Positions 21,661 through 30,412 of a stretch of DNA of 44,167 bases are shown piece by piece; position 1 is the first letter of the stretch; each line of letters starts with the position of its first letter. A program made the position numbers and the translations under genes. A model generated the notes under the pieces. It did not search any database, was not told the DNA's origin, and saw only the letters and a list, made by a program, of their open reading frames with translations. Source of the stretch: an uncultured Bacilli bacterium (GTDB lineage: Bacteria > Bacillota_I > Bacilli_A > RF39 > UBA660); assembly GCA_947628275.1 (NCBI GenBank), contig CANQZD010000045.1, forward strand, positions 1 through 44,167. Reading direction: 5' to 3'.

Positions 21661-22537
21661 AACCTAATTTCAAAAAATCATTTAAGAATAATACTATTCC
21701 GGTAATAATTGCTAAGAAAATTATTACAATCAAAACTTTAACAACTATTCCCCCAATTTTACTTGACGAATCAACATCTTCAAAAGTATCAAAATCACTT
21801 TTATCAAAAGTCATACTATTAGTATAAAAGCTTTTATCAATCTTTCCTGTTTTATCTTTATCTTCTTCATTATCTTCAATTATAACCGTTAATTCTGTTT
21901 TAGGAATTTCTAATTTTTTTTCATCTTTATTATCAATTTGCATTTGTTGAGTAAACTCTTGAGCACCAACTACAACAGTATCATCATCACCCTTTAAATC
22001 ACTTAATATTTCTAAAGGATCTGAACCATCTTGCTCAATTTGCTTTTTTTGATTTTCATTTAATTTAATGGTATTAATTAATTCTAATAGTTCATCTTTT
22101 GTTTTCTTACTACTAGCCTTATCTTTATCTTCATCTAAATCAAGATTTTTCAAAATATCATACTGTGTATCACGAACCTTTTTTAAACGTTCTTCTTGAT
22201 AGTCAACCTCTTTTGCTTCTCTAGCCTTTTCCAAAATAGCATTTATATCATATTCTCGAGTTTTTTCTAATTCATATTGGTCTAAAGATTCTTCTTCTTT
22301 AACCATTTCTACACTTCTTCTTTTAGGAATATCTTGATAATTCTTTTCTAAAATTTCTTTAATTTTATCAATATCCATTTGATTAGAATTATCGCCAATT
22401 ACTTTAGCATTTAAACCTATTGATAGATTTTCTAACTCACTATCTTTAATTTCTCTATATAATTGTTCATTCTTTCTTGTTCTTTTCGGTACAAAATCTA
22501 CGTTATCATCATTATATTTTTCAACTCTTGTTTTCAT
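21653..22537 (-). CDS. Unrecognised acidic protein with C-terminal membrane anchor
   Basis: I do not recognise the family. 294 residues. Residues 1-260 are highly charged, low in hydrophobics and largely helical or disordered, with many Asp, Glu and Lys clusters. A single hydrophobic segment (about 264-288, KVLIVIIFLAIITGIVLFL) ends the protein except for a short tail, so the body should be cytoplasmic. AAAGGAT precedes the ATG. It stands directly upstream of yunB with a terminator between. Its layout (long charged cytosolic part plus tail anchor) is like the 271-residue protein two genes down, which suggests related roles at the membrane. Confidence 0.72.
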   Translation of the reverse strand: MKTRVEKYNDDNVDFVPKRTRKNEQLYREIKDSELENLSIGLNAKVIGDNSNQMDIDKIKEILEKNYQDIPKRRSVEMVKEEESLDQYELEKTREYDINAILEKAREAKEVDYQEERLKKVRDTQYDILKNLDLDEDKDKASSKKTKDELLELINTIKLNENQKKQIEQDGSDPLEILSDLKGDDDTVVVGAQEFTQQMQIDNKDEKKLEIPKTELTVIIEDNEEDKDKTGKIDKSFYTNSMTFDKSDFDTFEDVDSSSKIGGIVVKVLIVIIFLAIITGIVLFLNDFLKLGWF

Positions 22538-22598
22538 GATAACCTATCCTTTCATCATAAATATATCATATTTTGTCAAATTTGAACATGGTTATTTA

Positions 22599-22627
22599 TT
22601 GATTTTTTAGAAATTAAAATTTATAAT
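22599..22627 (+). promoter_or_regulatory. promoter of the ferredoxin gene
   Basis: -35 TTGATT (22599-22604), 17-bp spacer, consensus -10 TATAAT (22622-22627). The transcript has a leader of about 65 bases, A-rich and with no evident structure. Confidence 0.7.
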
Positions 22628-22699
22628 TACTATTAGAAAAGAAAAAATTAATAAAAATAATCACATTTTTTCAATTCAATAAAGAAAGGAATCATAATT

Positions 22700-22924
22700 A
22701 TGAAAAAAATTAAAGTTCAAACTGAAAATTGCATTGGATGTGGAGCTTGTGTAGGAATTGATCCAGAACACTTTACTTTTAATGAAGAAGGATACTCTAT
22801 TCCTAAAAGTAATGAAAACTTAGATTCAGAAGCTTTAATGAACGCGATTGAATCATGTCCAGTAGGCATAATTTCTTTTGAAGAAACAACTGATAATAAC
22901 GAAGATGAAAACGAAAACCTTTAA
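22700..22924 (+). CDS. fer: Single-cluster 4Fe-4S ferredoxin
   Basis: Small electron carrier, 74 residues, Bacillus Fer type. It has one cluster with ligands Cys11, Cys14, Cys17 (CIGCGAC) and Cys53 in SCPVG. The second cluster motif of clostridial ferredoxins is absent. The last about 15 residues are very acidic. AAAGGAAT precedes the ATG. Likely donor to radical SAM and fermentative enzymes; the direct partner is not shown by context. The stop codon lies in the loop of its terminator. Confidence 0.93.
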   Translation: MKKIKVQTENCIGCGACVGIDPEHFTFNEEGYSIPKSNENLDSEALMNAIESCPVGIISFEETTDNNEDENENL

Positions 22925-22934
22925 TGGTTTTTTT
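22914..22934 (+). terminator. terminator of the ferredoxin gene
   Basis: AAAACC (22914-22919) and GGTTTT (22926-22931) pair around a 6-base loop that contains the stop TAA; T-run to 22934. Confidence 0.75.
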
Positions 22935-23646
22935 ATTTTAATGAATATAATTTTTTAACTTCCTTAACCGTTAATTTTCGATACTCTCCAACCTTTAATC
23001 CTTTTAAATCTAAAAACGCATAAGAATCTCTTTTTAATTTAAGTACTTCATGATTAATTTGCGAAAATAATTTTTTGACAATATGATTTCTTCCCTCAAC
23101 AATCCCAATTGTAATAGTTGTAGTATTTGTATCAATATTTTGCTTTCTTATTTTTAAATAAGTAGTTTTAACTATTCGATTATCAACTTCTATTCCTTTT
23201 TTAATTTGCATAAACTCTAAAGGCGTGATAAGCCCTTTAACTTTAGCTGTATAAATTTTTTCTACTTCATTTTTAGGATGACTTAAAAGATTAGTTAATT
23301 CTCCATCATTAGTTAATAAAAGAAGACCTGTTGTATCATAATCTAACCGCCCAATAGGATAAATTCGAGCTTGAGTTGCAATCAAATCCACCACTGTTTG
23401 CCGATTTTTTTCATCTTTAACCGAAGAAATAGTTTTAGCCGGTTTATAAAGTAAATAATATTCTTTATCTTCTTTAGAGTTGATAACTTCATTATTAACT
23501 ACTATTTCATCTTCATAGCTTACTTTCGTTCCTAATTCAGTTACAACTTTATTATTAACTTTAACTTTACCATTTAAAATAAATTCTTCAGCTTTTCTTC
23601 TAGAACAATAACCAGAAGACGCAATAACTTTTTGTAATCTTTCCAT
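22933..23646 (-). CDS. rluB: RsuA/RluB/RluE-type pseudouridine synthase
   Basis: rRNA pseudouridine synthase, 237 residues. An S4 domain (about 1-60, beginning MERLQKVIASSGYCSRRKAE) is followed by the RsuA-type catalytic domain with Asp102 in GRLDYDTTGLLLLTNDG. It is closest in layout to RluB, which modifies 23S rRNA. It follows the S4-less RluA-type gene by 8 bp and closes the four-gene SDR-ynbB-rlu-rluB run. Confidence 0.9.
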   Translation of the reverse strand: MERLQKVIASSGYCSRRKAEEFILNGKVKVNNKVVTELGTKVSYEDEIVVNNEVINSKEDKEYYLLYKPAKTISSVKDEKNRQTVVDLIATQARIYPIGRLDYDTTGLLLLTNDGELTNLLSHPKNEVEKIYTAKVKGLITPLEFMQIKKGIEVDNRIVKTTYLKIRKQNIDTNTTTITIGIVEGRNHIVKKLFSQINHEVLKLKRDSYAFLDLKGLKVGEYRKLTVKEVKKLYSLK

Positions 23647-23654
23647 AACTTCTC

Positions 23655-24311
23655 CTAATCTAATTTAAACATTAACTTAAATTCCTTGGGTATCTTACTT
23701 TGAATAATAACAGGTTTACCATTAATCATTAATTCTATAGAACTAGCATGAAGTCCCAAACGATTAATCGGATTTTTTTCACTATCATATTTTTTATCAC
23801 CAACAATTGGATGATTAATATTACTTAAACTTACCCGAATTTGATTTTTCTTACCAGTTAAAATCTTAACTTTTAATAATGAATAACTTTTATTTTTTTC
23901 TAATACTTCATACTTAGTAATTGCAAGTTCACCATCTAAACTTACATGAACTTTAAAATTTTTATCTTCTTTTAAATAATTTTTTAAAGTATCTTGGCTT
24001 TTTAAAACTTTTCCTTCCACAATAGCCAAATATTCTCTATTAAGAGCATAATCTTGCCAATTATTTTGATATTCTAATTTAGTCTTTTCATTTTTAGCAA
24101 AGACAACTATTCCTGATGTATCTTTATCTAGACGATTTACAATAAAAATTTTATTTTTAGGATATTGTTTTTTAACATATTCACTTACTTCATGATATAA
24201 AGTATGTTCTTTTTCTTTAGCTGTTGCAATTGTTAATAACTTAGGTGGTTTATCAACAATCAATAAATTTTTATCTTCATATAAAATAGTTAATTTCTTT
24301 TTCTTAGTCAT
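23655..24311 (-). CDS. RluA-type pseudouridine synthase without S4 domain
   Basis: RNA pseudouridine synthase, about 218 residues, lacking the S4 domain. The catalytic aspartate is in NRLDKDTSG (about Asp62). The end motif is GKKNQIRVSLSNINHPIVGDKKY. The RNA target (tRNA or rRNA) cannot be told. The start overlaps the ynbB end by 8 bp (ATG 24311; a GTG precedes it directly at 24314), so translation is coupled. Confidence 0.87.
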   Translation of the reverse strand: MTKKKKLTILYEDKNLLIVDKPPKLLTIATAKEKEHTLYHEVSEYVKKQYPKNKIFIVNRLDKDTSGIVVFAKNEKTKLEYQNNWQDYALNREYLAIVEGKVLKSQDTLKNYLKEDKNFKVHVSLDGELAITKYEVLEKNKSYSLLKVKILTGKKNQIRVSLSNINHPIVGDKKYDSEKNPINRLGLHASSIELMINGKPVIIQSKIPKEFKLMFKLD

Positions 24312-25557
24312 CACTAATCAACCTATCTATGGCTTTTAAAATACCAATTTTACCGGTATCATAAGTAAGTCCCCCTTGAAGATATGCAATATATGGTTCT
24401 CTTATGGGGCCATCACAAGAAAGTTCAATACTAGAACCTTGGACAAACGTTCCCGCTGCCATAATAACTTTGTCAGTATATCCAGGTGTACTAACAGGAA
24501 CTGGACTAACATAACTATCAATTGGTGAACCACTTTGAATACCTTTGCAAAAATCAATTAAAGCTTTTTCATTACCAAAACCAATAGTTAAAACAATATC
24601 AACCTTTTCTTCATTATATAAAGGACTTACCATATATCCTAATTCTTCTAACATTGCACTAGCTAAAACACTCGTTTTAAGCGCATTAGCAACAATCGTT
24701 GGAGCCATAAAAATACCTTGTAAAAACAATTTATTCGCCCCAAGACTTGGACCAACATCTGCGCCTTCACCTGGTAAAGTAAGTGATTCACCAACTAAAT
24801 CAATAAGTTCTTTACTGCCAACAACATAACCCCCATTATTAGCAAGACCTCCACCTAAATTTTTAATCAAAGAGCCAACAACAATATCAGCCCCAACTTC
24901 AATTGGTTCTTTCTCACTTACAAATTCACAATAACAATTATCAACCATAATAATTGTTTCAGGAGATATTTGTTTAATTAACTTACATACTTTTTCTAAT
25001 TTTACAATACTAAGACTTTTCCTTGTTGAATATCCCTTACTTCTTTGAATTTCAATAACTTTTACTTGATGTTTTTTTACATAATCTGCAATTTTATCAT
25101 AATCAAAATCATCATTTACCAAAGCAATTTCATCATAATTAATTCCAAATGACTTTAAAGAACTAGGATTAGATTTAATACCAATTACTTCATGTAAAGT
25201 ATCATACGGCGTTCCAGTAATACTTAAAAGTAAGTCATTAGGTCGTAAAAGAGCAAAGAAAGTTTTACAAAGCGTATGACTTCCTGACACAAATTGAGTT
25301 CGGACAAGTGCTTTTTCAGCCCGAAAAATATGCGCAAACACTTCTTCAACAACATCTCTTCCTAAATCATTGTAACCATAACCAGTCGTCATATTAAAGT
25401 GTGTTTCACTAACATGACAATCAAAAAAAGCATTCATCATCTTGGCATTATTATATTCACAAATATTATCAATCTGCTTAAATTCTTCACTAATTTTTGG
25501 CAAAACCTTTTCATATATTTCATAAGTTTTAGAACTAATTCCAATTAAATCTTTCAT
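24304..25557 (-). CDS. ynbB: YnbB family PLP-dependent protein (methionine gamma-lyase-like)
   Basis: PLP enzyme of the cysteine/methionine-metabolism fold, family PF06838, also called aluminium-resistance protein. 417 residues. The pyridoxal-phosphate lysine is Lys232 in GSLIKNLGGG, the aspartate binding the ring is in MVDNCYCEF (about Asp206), and the family block GEGADVGPSLG lies about 273-283. The reaction of this family is not established. GGAGG lies 7-8 bases before the ATG, and the start overlaps the SDR stop as ATGA. Confidence 0.92.
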   Translation of the reverse strand: MKDLIGISSKTYEIYEKVLPKISEEFKQIDNICEYNNAKMMNAFFDCHVSETHFNMTTGYGYNDLGRDVVEEVFAHIFRAEKALVRTQFVSGSHTLCKTFFALLRPNDLLLSITGTPYDTLHEVIGIKSNPSSLKSFGINYDEIALVNDDFDYDKIADYVKKHQVKVIEIQRSKGYSTRKSLSIVKLEKVCKLIKQISPETIIMVDNCYCEFVSEKEPIEVGADIVVGSLIKNLGGGLANNGGYVVGSKELIDLVGESLTLPGEGADVGPSLGANKLFLQGIFMAPTIVANALKTSVLASAMLEELGYMVSPLYNEEKVDIVLTIGFGNEKALIDFCKGIQSGSPIDSYVSPVPVSTPGYTDKVIMAAGTFVQGSSIELSCDGPIREPYIAYLQGGLTYDTGKIGILKAIDRLISDD

Positions 25558-26225
25558 CTAATAACCTCCACATTTCCACTATCCATCAAATCAACTTGTT
25601 TTAAAACTAATTTAGCAACCTCACTAGTAGAAACAAAACTAAATTCGCATTTTACTTCATCTGGAATATCATTCATTGAAGTATCCATCCACCCTGGAGC
25701 AATTGTATGAATTTTCACCTTTTTAAAATACTTAGCATAATCTTTTGCTAACATGAGTAAACCATATTTTGCAACATCATATTCTAAAGTCACATAATCA
25801 TTTTTATCAATTATATTATCAGAACTAATATAAATAATTGTTCCATGACCAATCTTTTCCATTTCTAAACCAAACTTTTGAGTTAATAAAAAATTAGCTA
25901 TTAAATTAACCTCAATCACTCTTTTAAAAGATTCATAAGTTTTATCAGTAATCTCACAAACATTATCAATACCAGCATTACAAACTAATACATCTAATCC
26001 ATCTATTTTAAAATTATCGACAACTTCTTTTTTAGAAATATCCCCTTTTAATAAATTAACCTTACTATGATATTCATTAACAAGACTATCTTTCGTTTTA
26101 AATGCTTCATCATCATTACTAACATAATTTAAATAAAGTTCATAACCATTTTTAGCAAATATTTTAGCTATTTCTTTACCTAAGCCTCTTGTTCCCCCAG
26201 TAATTAAAACCTTCTTCATAACCAT
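25554..26225 (-). CDS. Short-chain dehydrogenase/reductase (FabG-like)
   Basis: NAD(P)-dependent oxidoreductase, 223 residues, Rossmann fold. It shows the cofactor motif TGGTRGLG (about 9-16), NAG at 83-85 and the catalytic Ser134/135, Tyr149 and Lys153 (YDVAK), then PGWMDT. It is slightly shorter than typical FabG (about 245). Substrate unknown. The start could also be the ATG at 26219, since AAAGGAAG serves both. First gene of the run SDR-ynbB-rlu-rluB. Confidence 0.88.
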   Translation of the reverse strand: MVMKKVLITGGTRGLGKEIAKIFAKNGYELYLNYVSNDDEAFKTKDSLVNEYHSKVNLLKGDISKKEVVDNFKIDGLDVLVCNAGIDNVCEITDKTYESFKRVIEVNLIANFLLTQKFGLEMEKIGHGTIIYISSDNIIDKNDYVTLEYDVAKYGLLMLAKDYAKYFKKVKIHTIAPGWMDTSMNDIPDEVKCEFSFVSTSEVAKLVLKQVDLMDSGNVEVIR

Positions 26226-26241
26226 AACTTCCTTTACCCGT

Positions 26242-26250
26242 ATTGTATCA
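26242..26250 (-). promoter_or_regulatory. extended -10 promoter of the SDR operon
   Basis: On the minus strand TGATACAAT, an extended -10 (TGn + TACAAT). A TTGGTT 19 bp upstream could serve as a weak -35. Confidence 0.45.
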
Positions 26251-26287
26251 TAAAAATTATTAAATTAACCAATATTTTAAGACTAAT

Positions 26288-26309
26288 AAAAAAATAAGCA
26301 ATTTTATTT
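26288..26309 (-). terminator. terminator of the Ca2+-ATPase operon
   Basis: On the minus strand, AAATAA (26309-26304) and TTATTT (26297-26292) pair around a 6-base loop with a 7-base T-run. The stop TAA of the last gene is inside the stem. Confidence 0.65.
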
Positions 26310-27182
26310 ACTTACTTTAACATTTTTATTTTCTAAACTTTGTGCTTCTAGCATTTCAAGTGATTTTTTATATTTTTCTCTTATCTTTTGCAATGTATCT
26401 TCACTTAAACATCTTTCAAAATTATTATTTAAAATAACTTCTTTATTAGAAACATCATAACACCCAATAATAAATTTGGAATCTAAACTATCTACTACTT
26501 TATCATCTATTATAATTTCTTTAGAAAAAACCTTAAACACTTCTTTATTTTCTAACAAATTCACATATTTAATTGGCAATCGAATTAAATATATTTTTTT
26601 AGCTTCATGCAAATTTTCTACTAAATTAATTGAATCAAGTTTTATAATTCTAGACTCATCTTCTATTAATAAACCATTTTTAAATACATTTTGAACAATA
26701 TCATTTTCACTTTCTAATTTTAGCATTTCATAACCTATATATTCATATTCTTTTTCAAAAAGAATATTTTCTAAAGGAACCGTCTCACAACGTTGATAAT
26801 ATAAATTTTTCATATAATCTATTTGATTAAGATATTTATTTTGCTTCTCATCAAAAAGCCATATTCCCTTTAAATCTTCTAAAGAAATTGCCCCAAGTTG
26901 ACCATCTTTTATTTTACTTTGTTCAACTTCTAATACAGGTCTTTTATCATAATAAAAAGTATTCTCGCCACCTTTAGTCCAAAATATTTCATTTGTATGA
27001 CCCCCAGCTAATTTACCATTTTTAGGTCTTACATATCCACAAAGCAAAATATCTTCAATTTGATCTAAACCAGTAACTCTATAAACGGAAGAAGATGATG
27101 TTGCCATAGCATATAAAATATTTTTACCAAATGCCAAATCATTTTTAAAAACCCGATTTTTTGACTCTTTTATTCTATCCAT
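26304..27182 (-). CDS. Unrecognised 292-residue cytosolic protein
   Basis: I do not recognise the family. There is no signal peptide or membrane segment. The best-patterned region is the N-terminal third: VYRVTGLDQIEDILLCGYVR (33-52), then GGHTNEIFWTKGG (about 60-72), then GAISLEDLKGIWLF. An Arg/Thr-x-Gly start, a helix, and then a His and aromatic-Trp-Thr strand is a layout seen in ADP-ribosyltransferase-like and KptA-like folds, but I see no firm catalytic triad. The last 30 residues are a charged helix. AAGGAG precedes the ATG. It is the last gene of the operon with the metalloprotease and Ca2+-ATPase, 9 bp after the anchored protein. Confidence 0.75.
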   Translation of the reverse strand: MDRIKESKNRVFKNDLAFGKNILYAMATSSSSVYRVTGLDQIEDILLCGYVRPKNGKLAGGHTNEIFWTKGGENTFYYDKRPVLEVEQSKIKDGQLGAISLEDLKGIWLFDEKQNKYLNQIDYMKNLYYQRCETVPLENILFEKEYEYIGYEMLKLESENDIVQNVFKNGLLIEDESRIIKLDSINLVENLHEAKKIYLIRLPIKYVNLLENKEVFKVFSKEIIIDDKVVDSLDSKFIIGCYDVSNKEVILNNNFERCLSEDTLQKIREKYKKSLEMLEAQSLENKNVKVSK

Positions 27183-27191
27183 GGTTTCTCC

Positions 27192-27593
27192 TTAATTATC
27201 ACTTTTAGTATTAATACTCATTGGGATACTAATATTCCCGTTAGCGTCTTTTATCCACACATAATATTTTTTATACTGATAAATAGAAATAGTTGCAACA
27301 TTATTATCTACTTTCTTCCAACATAAAGAATTAGTGCTAGGATTACTTTTAGTTGATTTAACACAATACGAAACCGTATCACCAGACATCGTAATTTTTA
27401 ACTTATTATTTTCAATATCTAAAGACTCAATTTTAGCATTCATATCATCTTCTAATTTAACAAAATATGAATCACTTTCATTATTTATAGGTAACAGACT
27501 ACTTGCGCAAATAAACGAAAACACACACAATATTATTACCCCCACAACAATTATAAATGTAATTTGATTATCATCTTTATTTATCTTTTTCAT
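27192..27593 (-). CDS. Membrane-anchored extracytoplasmic protein, Ig-like domain suspected
   Basis: 133 residues, family not recognised. One N-terminal membrane segment (about 11-33) puts the rest outside the cell. The outer part is a small beta domain ending YYVWIKDANGNISIPMSI (about 107-124), which resembles the last strands of bacterial Ig-like repeats. Two cysteines (in SYCVKST and LCWKK) could form a disulfide. Its ATG overlaps the Ca2+-ATPase stop as ATGA, with GGAGG upstream, so the two are translated together. Confidence 0.75.
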   Translation of the reverse strand: MKKINKDDNQITFIIVVGVIILCVFSFICASSLLPINNESDSYFVKLEDDMNAKIESLDIENNKLKITMSGDTVSYCVKSTKSNPSTNSLCWKKVDNNVATISIYQYKKYYVWIKDANGNISIPMSINTKSDN

Positions 27594-30205
27594 CTCTTAA
27601 CCTCCGTATAATCTTTAAAAAATTTATTATATAACGGTTTTACTAATTCCTCTAAAACAAAAACCCCAAAACAGATTCCTAACATTACTAATACACTTTT
27701 AAATTTTAAACCGCTAACAATAAAGAACTTAGATAATCCTGTTGTTAAAACTAAAATTTGAATTATTATAAGTCCTACTAAACTTATTATTAAACGTTTA
27801 TTTTCCAAAAATTTTTTATTAAACACTGGTTTTTTTAAATTCTTACAAGATAATGAATACAATAATTCATTTGCTATTAAATAAATAAACATTAAAGACC
27901 CAGCATAACTTGCATCATAATTATTAGCATAATATAAGAATAATATTATCATAATTGCTGATTTAAAAAGAGCACTTATAATAATTTTAGCATTTAAAAA
28001 CGGAGTAAAAAAACTAGAATTAGATCTATTACATGGCATATCTTCCATTATATCATCATCAGATTTTTCAAAAGCCAACATGATGGCTGGAATAGAATCT
28101 GTTACTAAATTAATCCATAAAAGTTGTAACGTCGTAAACATTTCCATATTTAAAAGCATTGATACAAACACTAAAATTACTTCAACTATATTCCCTGCTA
28201 ATAAGTACAAAATAACTTTTTTGATATTTGCCGTTATTCTTCTTCCTTCTTCAACTCCATCAACAATAGTTGAAAAACTATCATCAACCAAAATACAATC
28301 AGCGACTTTTTTAACAACTTCCGTTCCCGTTATTCCCATGCCTATTCCAATATCAGCTTTTTGAATTGCTGGGGCATCATTTACTCCATCACCAGTCATT
28401 GCTACTACATATCCTTGCTGTTGTAAAGCTTCAACAATTCTTAACTTAGTATTTGGACTAATTCTAGCATAAACTTGATAATACTTTACGGCTTCAACAA
28501 GCTCATCATCAGTCATTTTATCAACAAATTTTCCTTCTATTGCCATATCATCACTATCAATAATATTGACTGATTTTGCAATAGCAATAGCTGTATTAAT
28601 ACTATCGCCAGTTATCATCACTGGTTTTAAACCTGCCTTATGACAAATTGCAATTGCATTTAAAACACTATCTCTTGGTGGATCCATCATTCCAATTAAA
28701 CCAATAAAAATCATATCATGTTCTGGATTATTAACATTCTCATCTTTATAAGCAAAAGCCAGTAATCTTAAAGATTGAGCAGATTGCTCTTTTTCTATAT
28801 CAAATATCTTTTGCCGATATTCTTTAGTCATCACCAATTTTTTACCATTTATTATATAATGTGAACAATTATTAATAACCGAATCTAAACTACCTTTAGT
28901 AAATGAATAAACTTTATCTTCTAATTGATTTACGGTACTCATCATTTTTCGGTCAGAATCAAAAGGATATTCTTTTATTCTTTTATACTTATTAACAACG
29001 TTATTATTAATTTTCTCTAAATACTTATATATTGAAACTTCAGTTTCATCGCCAATATATATATCATTATTTTTAGTAACATTTTGACAATTACAAGCAC
29101 AATTGCTAAGTAATTGTAAATTAGGAATATCATCAGTATCAGTATACAGCTTATCATTAACATATATTCTTTTAACTACCATTTTATTTTGGGTGATTGT
29201 CCCTGTTTTATCTGAGCAAATAATATCAGTTGAACCCAATGTCTCAACCGAAGCCATTTTTCTAATAATAACATTCTTTTTAGCCATTGCTGTCATACCT
29301 AAAGATAAAATAATCGTAATTATCGAAGACAATCCTTCTGGAATAGCCGCTACAGCTAAAGATATTGACAACATTAAAATATCAAAAAAATCATTTTTCT
29401 TAATTAAACCAATTATTAACATCACCACAATAATCGCTAATATTATATAAGTTAGTACTTTACTAATTTGATTAATCTTCTTTTGTAAAGGAGTTAAATC
29501 ACTTTTCTTATCAATTAGACTAGTTGCTATTTTACCAAGTTCAGTTTTCATACCCGTAGAAGTAACTACTACAAAAGCATGACCATTTGTCACATTACAA
29601 CCAGCAAAGACCATATTTTTCCTGTCATATAACTCTTTTTCTTCATTAATATTCTTGTTATCTTTCTTTATAGATTTCGATTCACCAGTAAGTGTCGATT
29701 CATTTACCTCTAAACTTTCTGAAGTAATTACTCTAGCATCAGCCGAAACATAGTCTCCCGCTTCTAACTCTAAAATATCACCAACAACAACATTTCGTAC
29801 ATCAATTGACTTTTTTAGGCCATTTCTTATAACATAATTATTAGTAACAAACATTTTATTCAATTCTTGAATAGCCACATCAGCTTTTTTTTCTTGAATA
29901 AAACTTAATATGGCATTTATTATAACAATTACAATTATAATAATTGAATCAATATAAGACTCATTTCGAACATAAGAAACAAAACTTGAAAATAAAGAAG
30001 CACAAATTAATAAAATAATCATAAAATCATTAAATTGATTAAAAAATAATACCAAGTTAGATTTTTTCTTTTTCTCTGCTAATTTATTTTCTCCATCTTT
30101 TAATAACCTTTTTTCAGCTTCTGCATCTGTTAAACCTTTTTCACTTGTTCCTAATCTTTTATAAAGTTCTTCAACTTTTTCATTATATACATTTTCTTTT
30201 TTCAT
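27590..30205 (-). CDS. P-type Ca2+-transporting ATPase (P2A)
   Basis: Membrane pump exporting Ca2+ (or Mn2+) with ATP. 871 residues in normal domain order: N-terminal cation-ATPase domain, actuator with TGES (173-176), membrane helix 4 with IPEGL (288-292, calcium-site glutamate), phosphorylation site Asp332 in SDKTGTIT, ATP-binding domain, hinge TGDGVNDAP, then helix 6 with NLVTDSIPA and the C-terminal helix bundle. This places it with PacL / LMCA1 / YloB calcium pumps. AGAGGG lies before the ATG. It sits in an operon with a metalloprotease, zinc-ribbon peptide and two unknowns. Confidence 0.93.
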   Translation of the reverse strand: MKKENVYNEKVEELYKRLGTSEKGLTDAEAEKRLLKDGENKLAEKKKKSNLVLFFNQFNDFMIILLICASLFSSFVSYVRNESYIDSIIIIVIVIINAILSFIQEKKADVAIQELNKMFVTNNYVIRNGLKKSIDVRNVVVGDILELEAGDYVSADARVITSESLEVNESTLTGESKSIKKDNKNINEEKELYDRKNMVFAGCNVTNGHAFVVVTSTGMKTELGKIATSLIDKKSDLTPLQKKINQISKVLTYIILAIIVVMLIIGLIKKNDFFDILMLSISLAVAAIPEGLSSIITIILSLGMTAMAKKNVIIRKMASVETLGSTDIICSDKTGTITQNKMVVKRIYVNDKLYTDTDDIPNLQLLSNCACNCQNVTKNNDIYIGDETEVSIYKYLEKINNNVVNKYKRIKEYPFDSDRKMMSTVNQLEDKVYSFTKGSLDSVINNCSHYIINGKKLVMTKEYRQKIFDIEKEQSAQSLRLLAFAYKDENVNNPEHDMIFIGLIGMMDPPRDSVLNAIAICHKAGLKPVMITGDSINTAIAIAKSVNIIDSDDMAIEGKFVDKMTDDELVEAVKYYQVYARISPNTKLRIVEALQQQGYVVAMTGDGVNDAPAIQKADIGIGMGITGTEVVKKVADCILVDDSFSTIVDGVEEGRRITANIKKVILYLLAGNIVEVILVFVSMLLNMEMFTTLQLLWINLVTDSIPAIMLAFEKSDDDIMEDMPCNRSNSSFFTPFLNAKIIISALFKSAIMIILFLYYANNYDASYAGSLMFIYLIANELLYSLSCKNLKKPVFNKKFLENKRLIISLVGLIIIQILVLTTGLSKFFIVSGLKFKSVLVMLGICFGVFVLEELVKPLYNKFFKDYTEVKR

Positions 30206-30223
30206 ACTTTTCCCTCTTTACTT

Positions 30224-30403
30224 TTAATGAATAAAATAAGATGCAATAAATAAAATAATTACAAATAGTAAAATAAATATGGCAATTATTGTTCCAATAT
30301 TTATAAAAATATAATATTTATGACTCCTCATCAATAAACCACAATTCCGGCAAAAAACATCGCCTTCTCGATTTAAAGATTTACAATTATAACAATTTTT
30401 CAT
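30224..30403 (-). CDS. Small zinc-ribbon membrane protein
   Basis: 59 residues from ATG 30403. An N-terminal zinc ribbon with CxxC..CxxC (CYNC and CRNC, about residues 4-21) is followed by one membrane segment (about 31-55). It begins 9 bp after the metalloprotease stop. The same zinc-ribbon-plus-membrane layout occurs in the split start of that upstream gene. Function unknown. Confidence 0.7.
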   Translation of the reverse strand: MKNCYNCKSLNREGDVFCRNCGLLMRSHKYYIFINIGTIIAIFILLFVIILFIASYFIH

Positions 30404-30412
30404 ACTCATCAC

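Noticed and set aside
22572-22580. TTTGTCAAA (Spo0A-box-like) upstream of the ferredoxin and 294-residue protein genes
   Set aside because: A second copy occurs at 12219-12227 in a terminator tail. About one to two such 9-mers are expected by chance in 44 kb of this composition.
22576-22585. Small palindrome TCAAATTTGA in the divergent gap before the ferredoxin gene
   Set aside because: A 10-bp A/T-rich palindrome is common by chance and sits at no clear promoter element.
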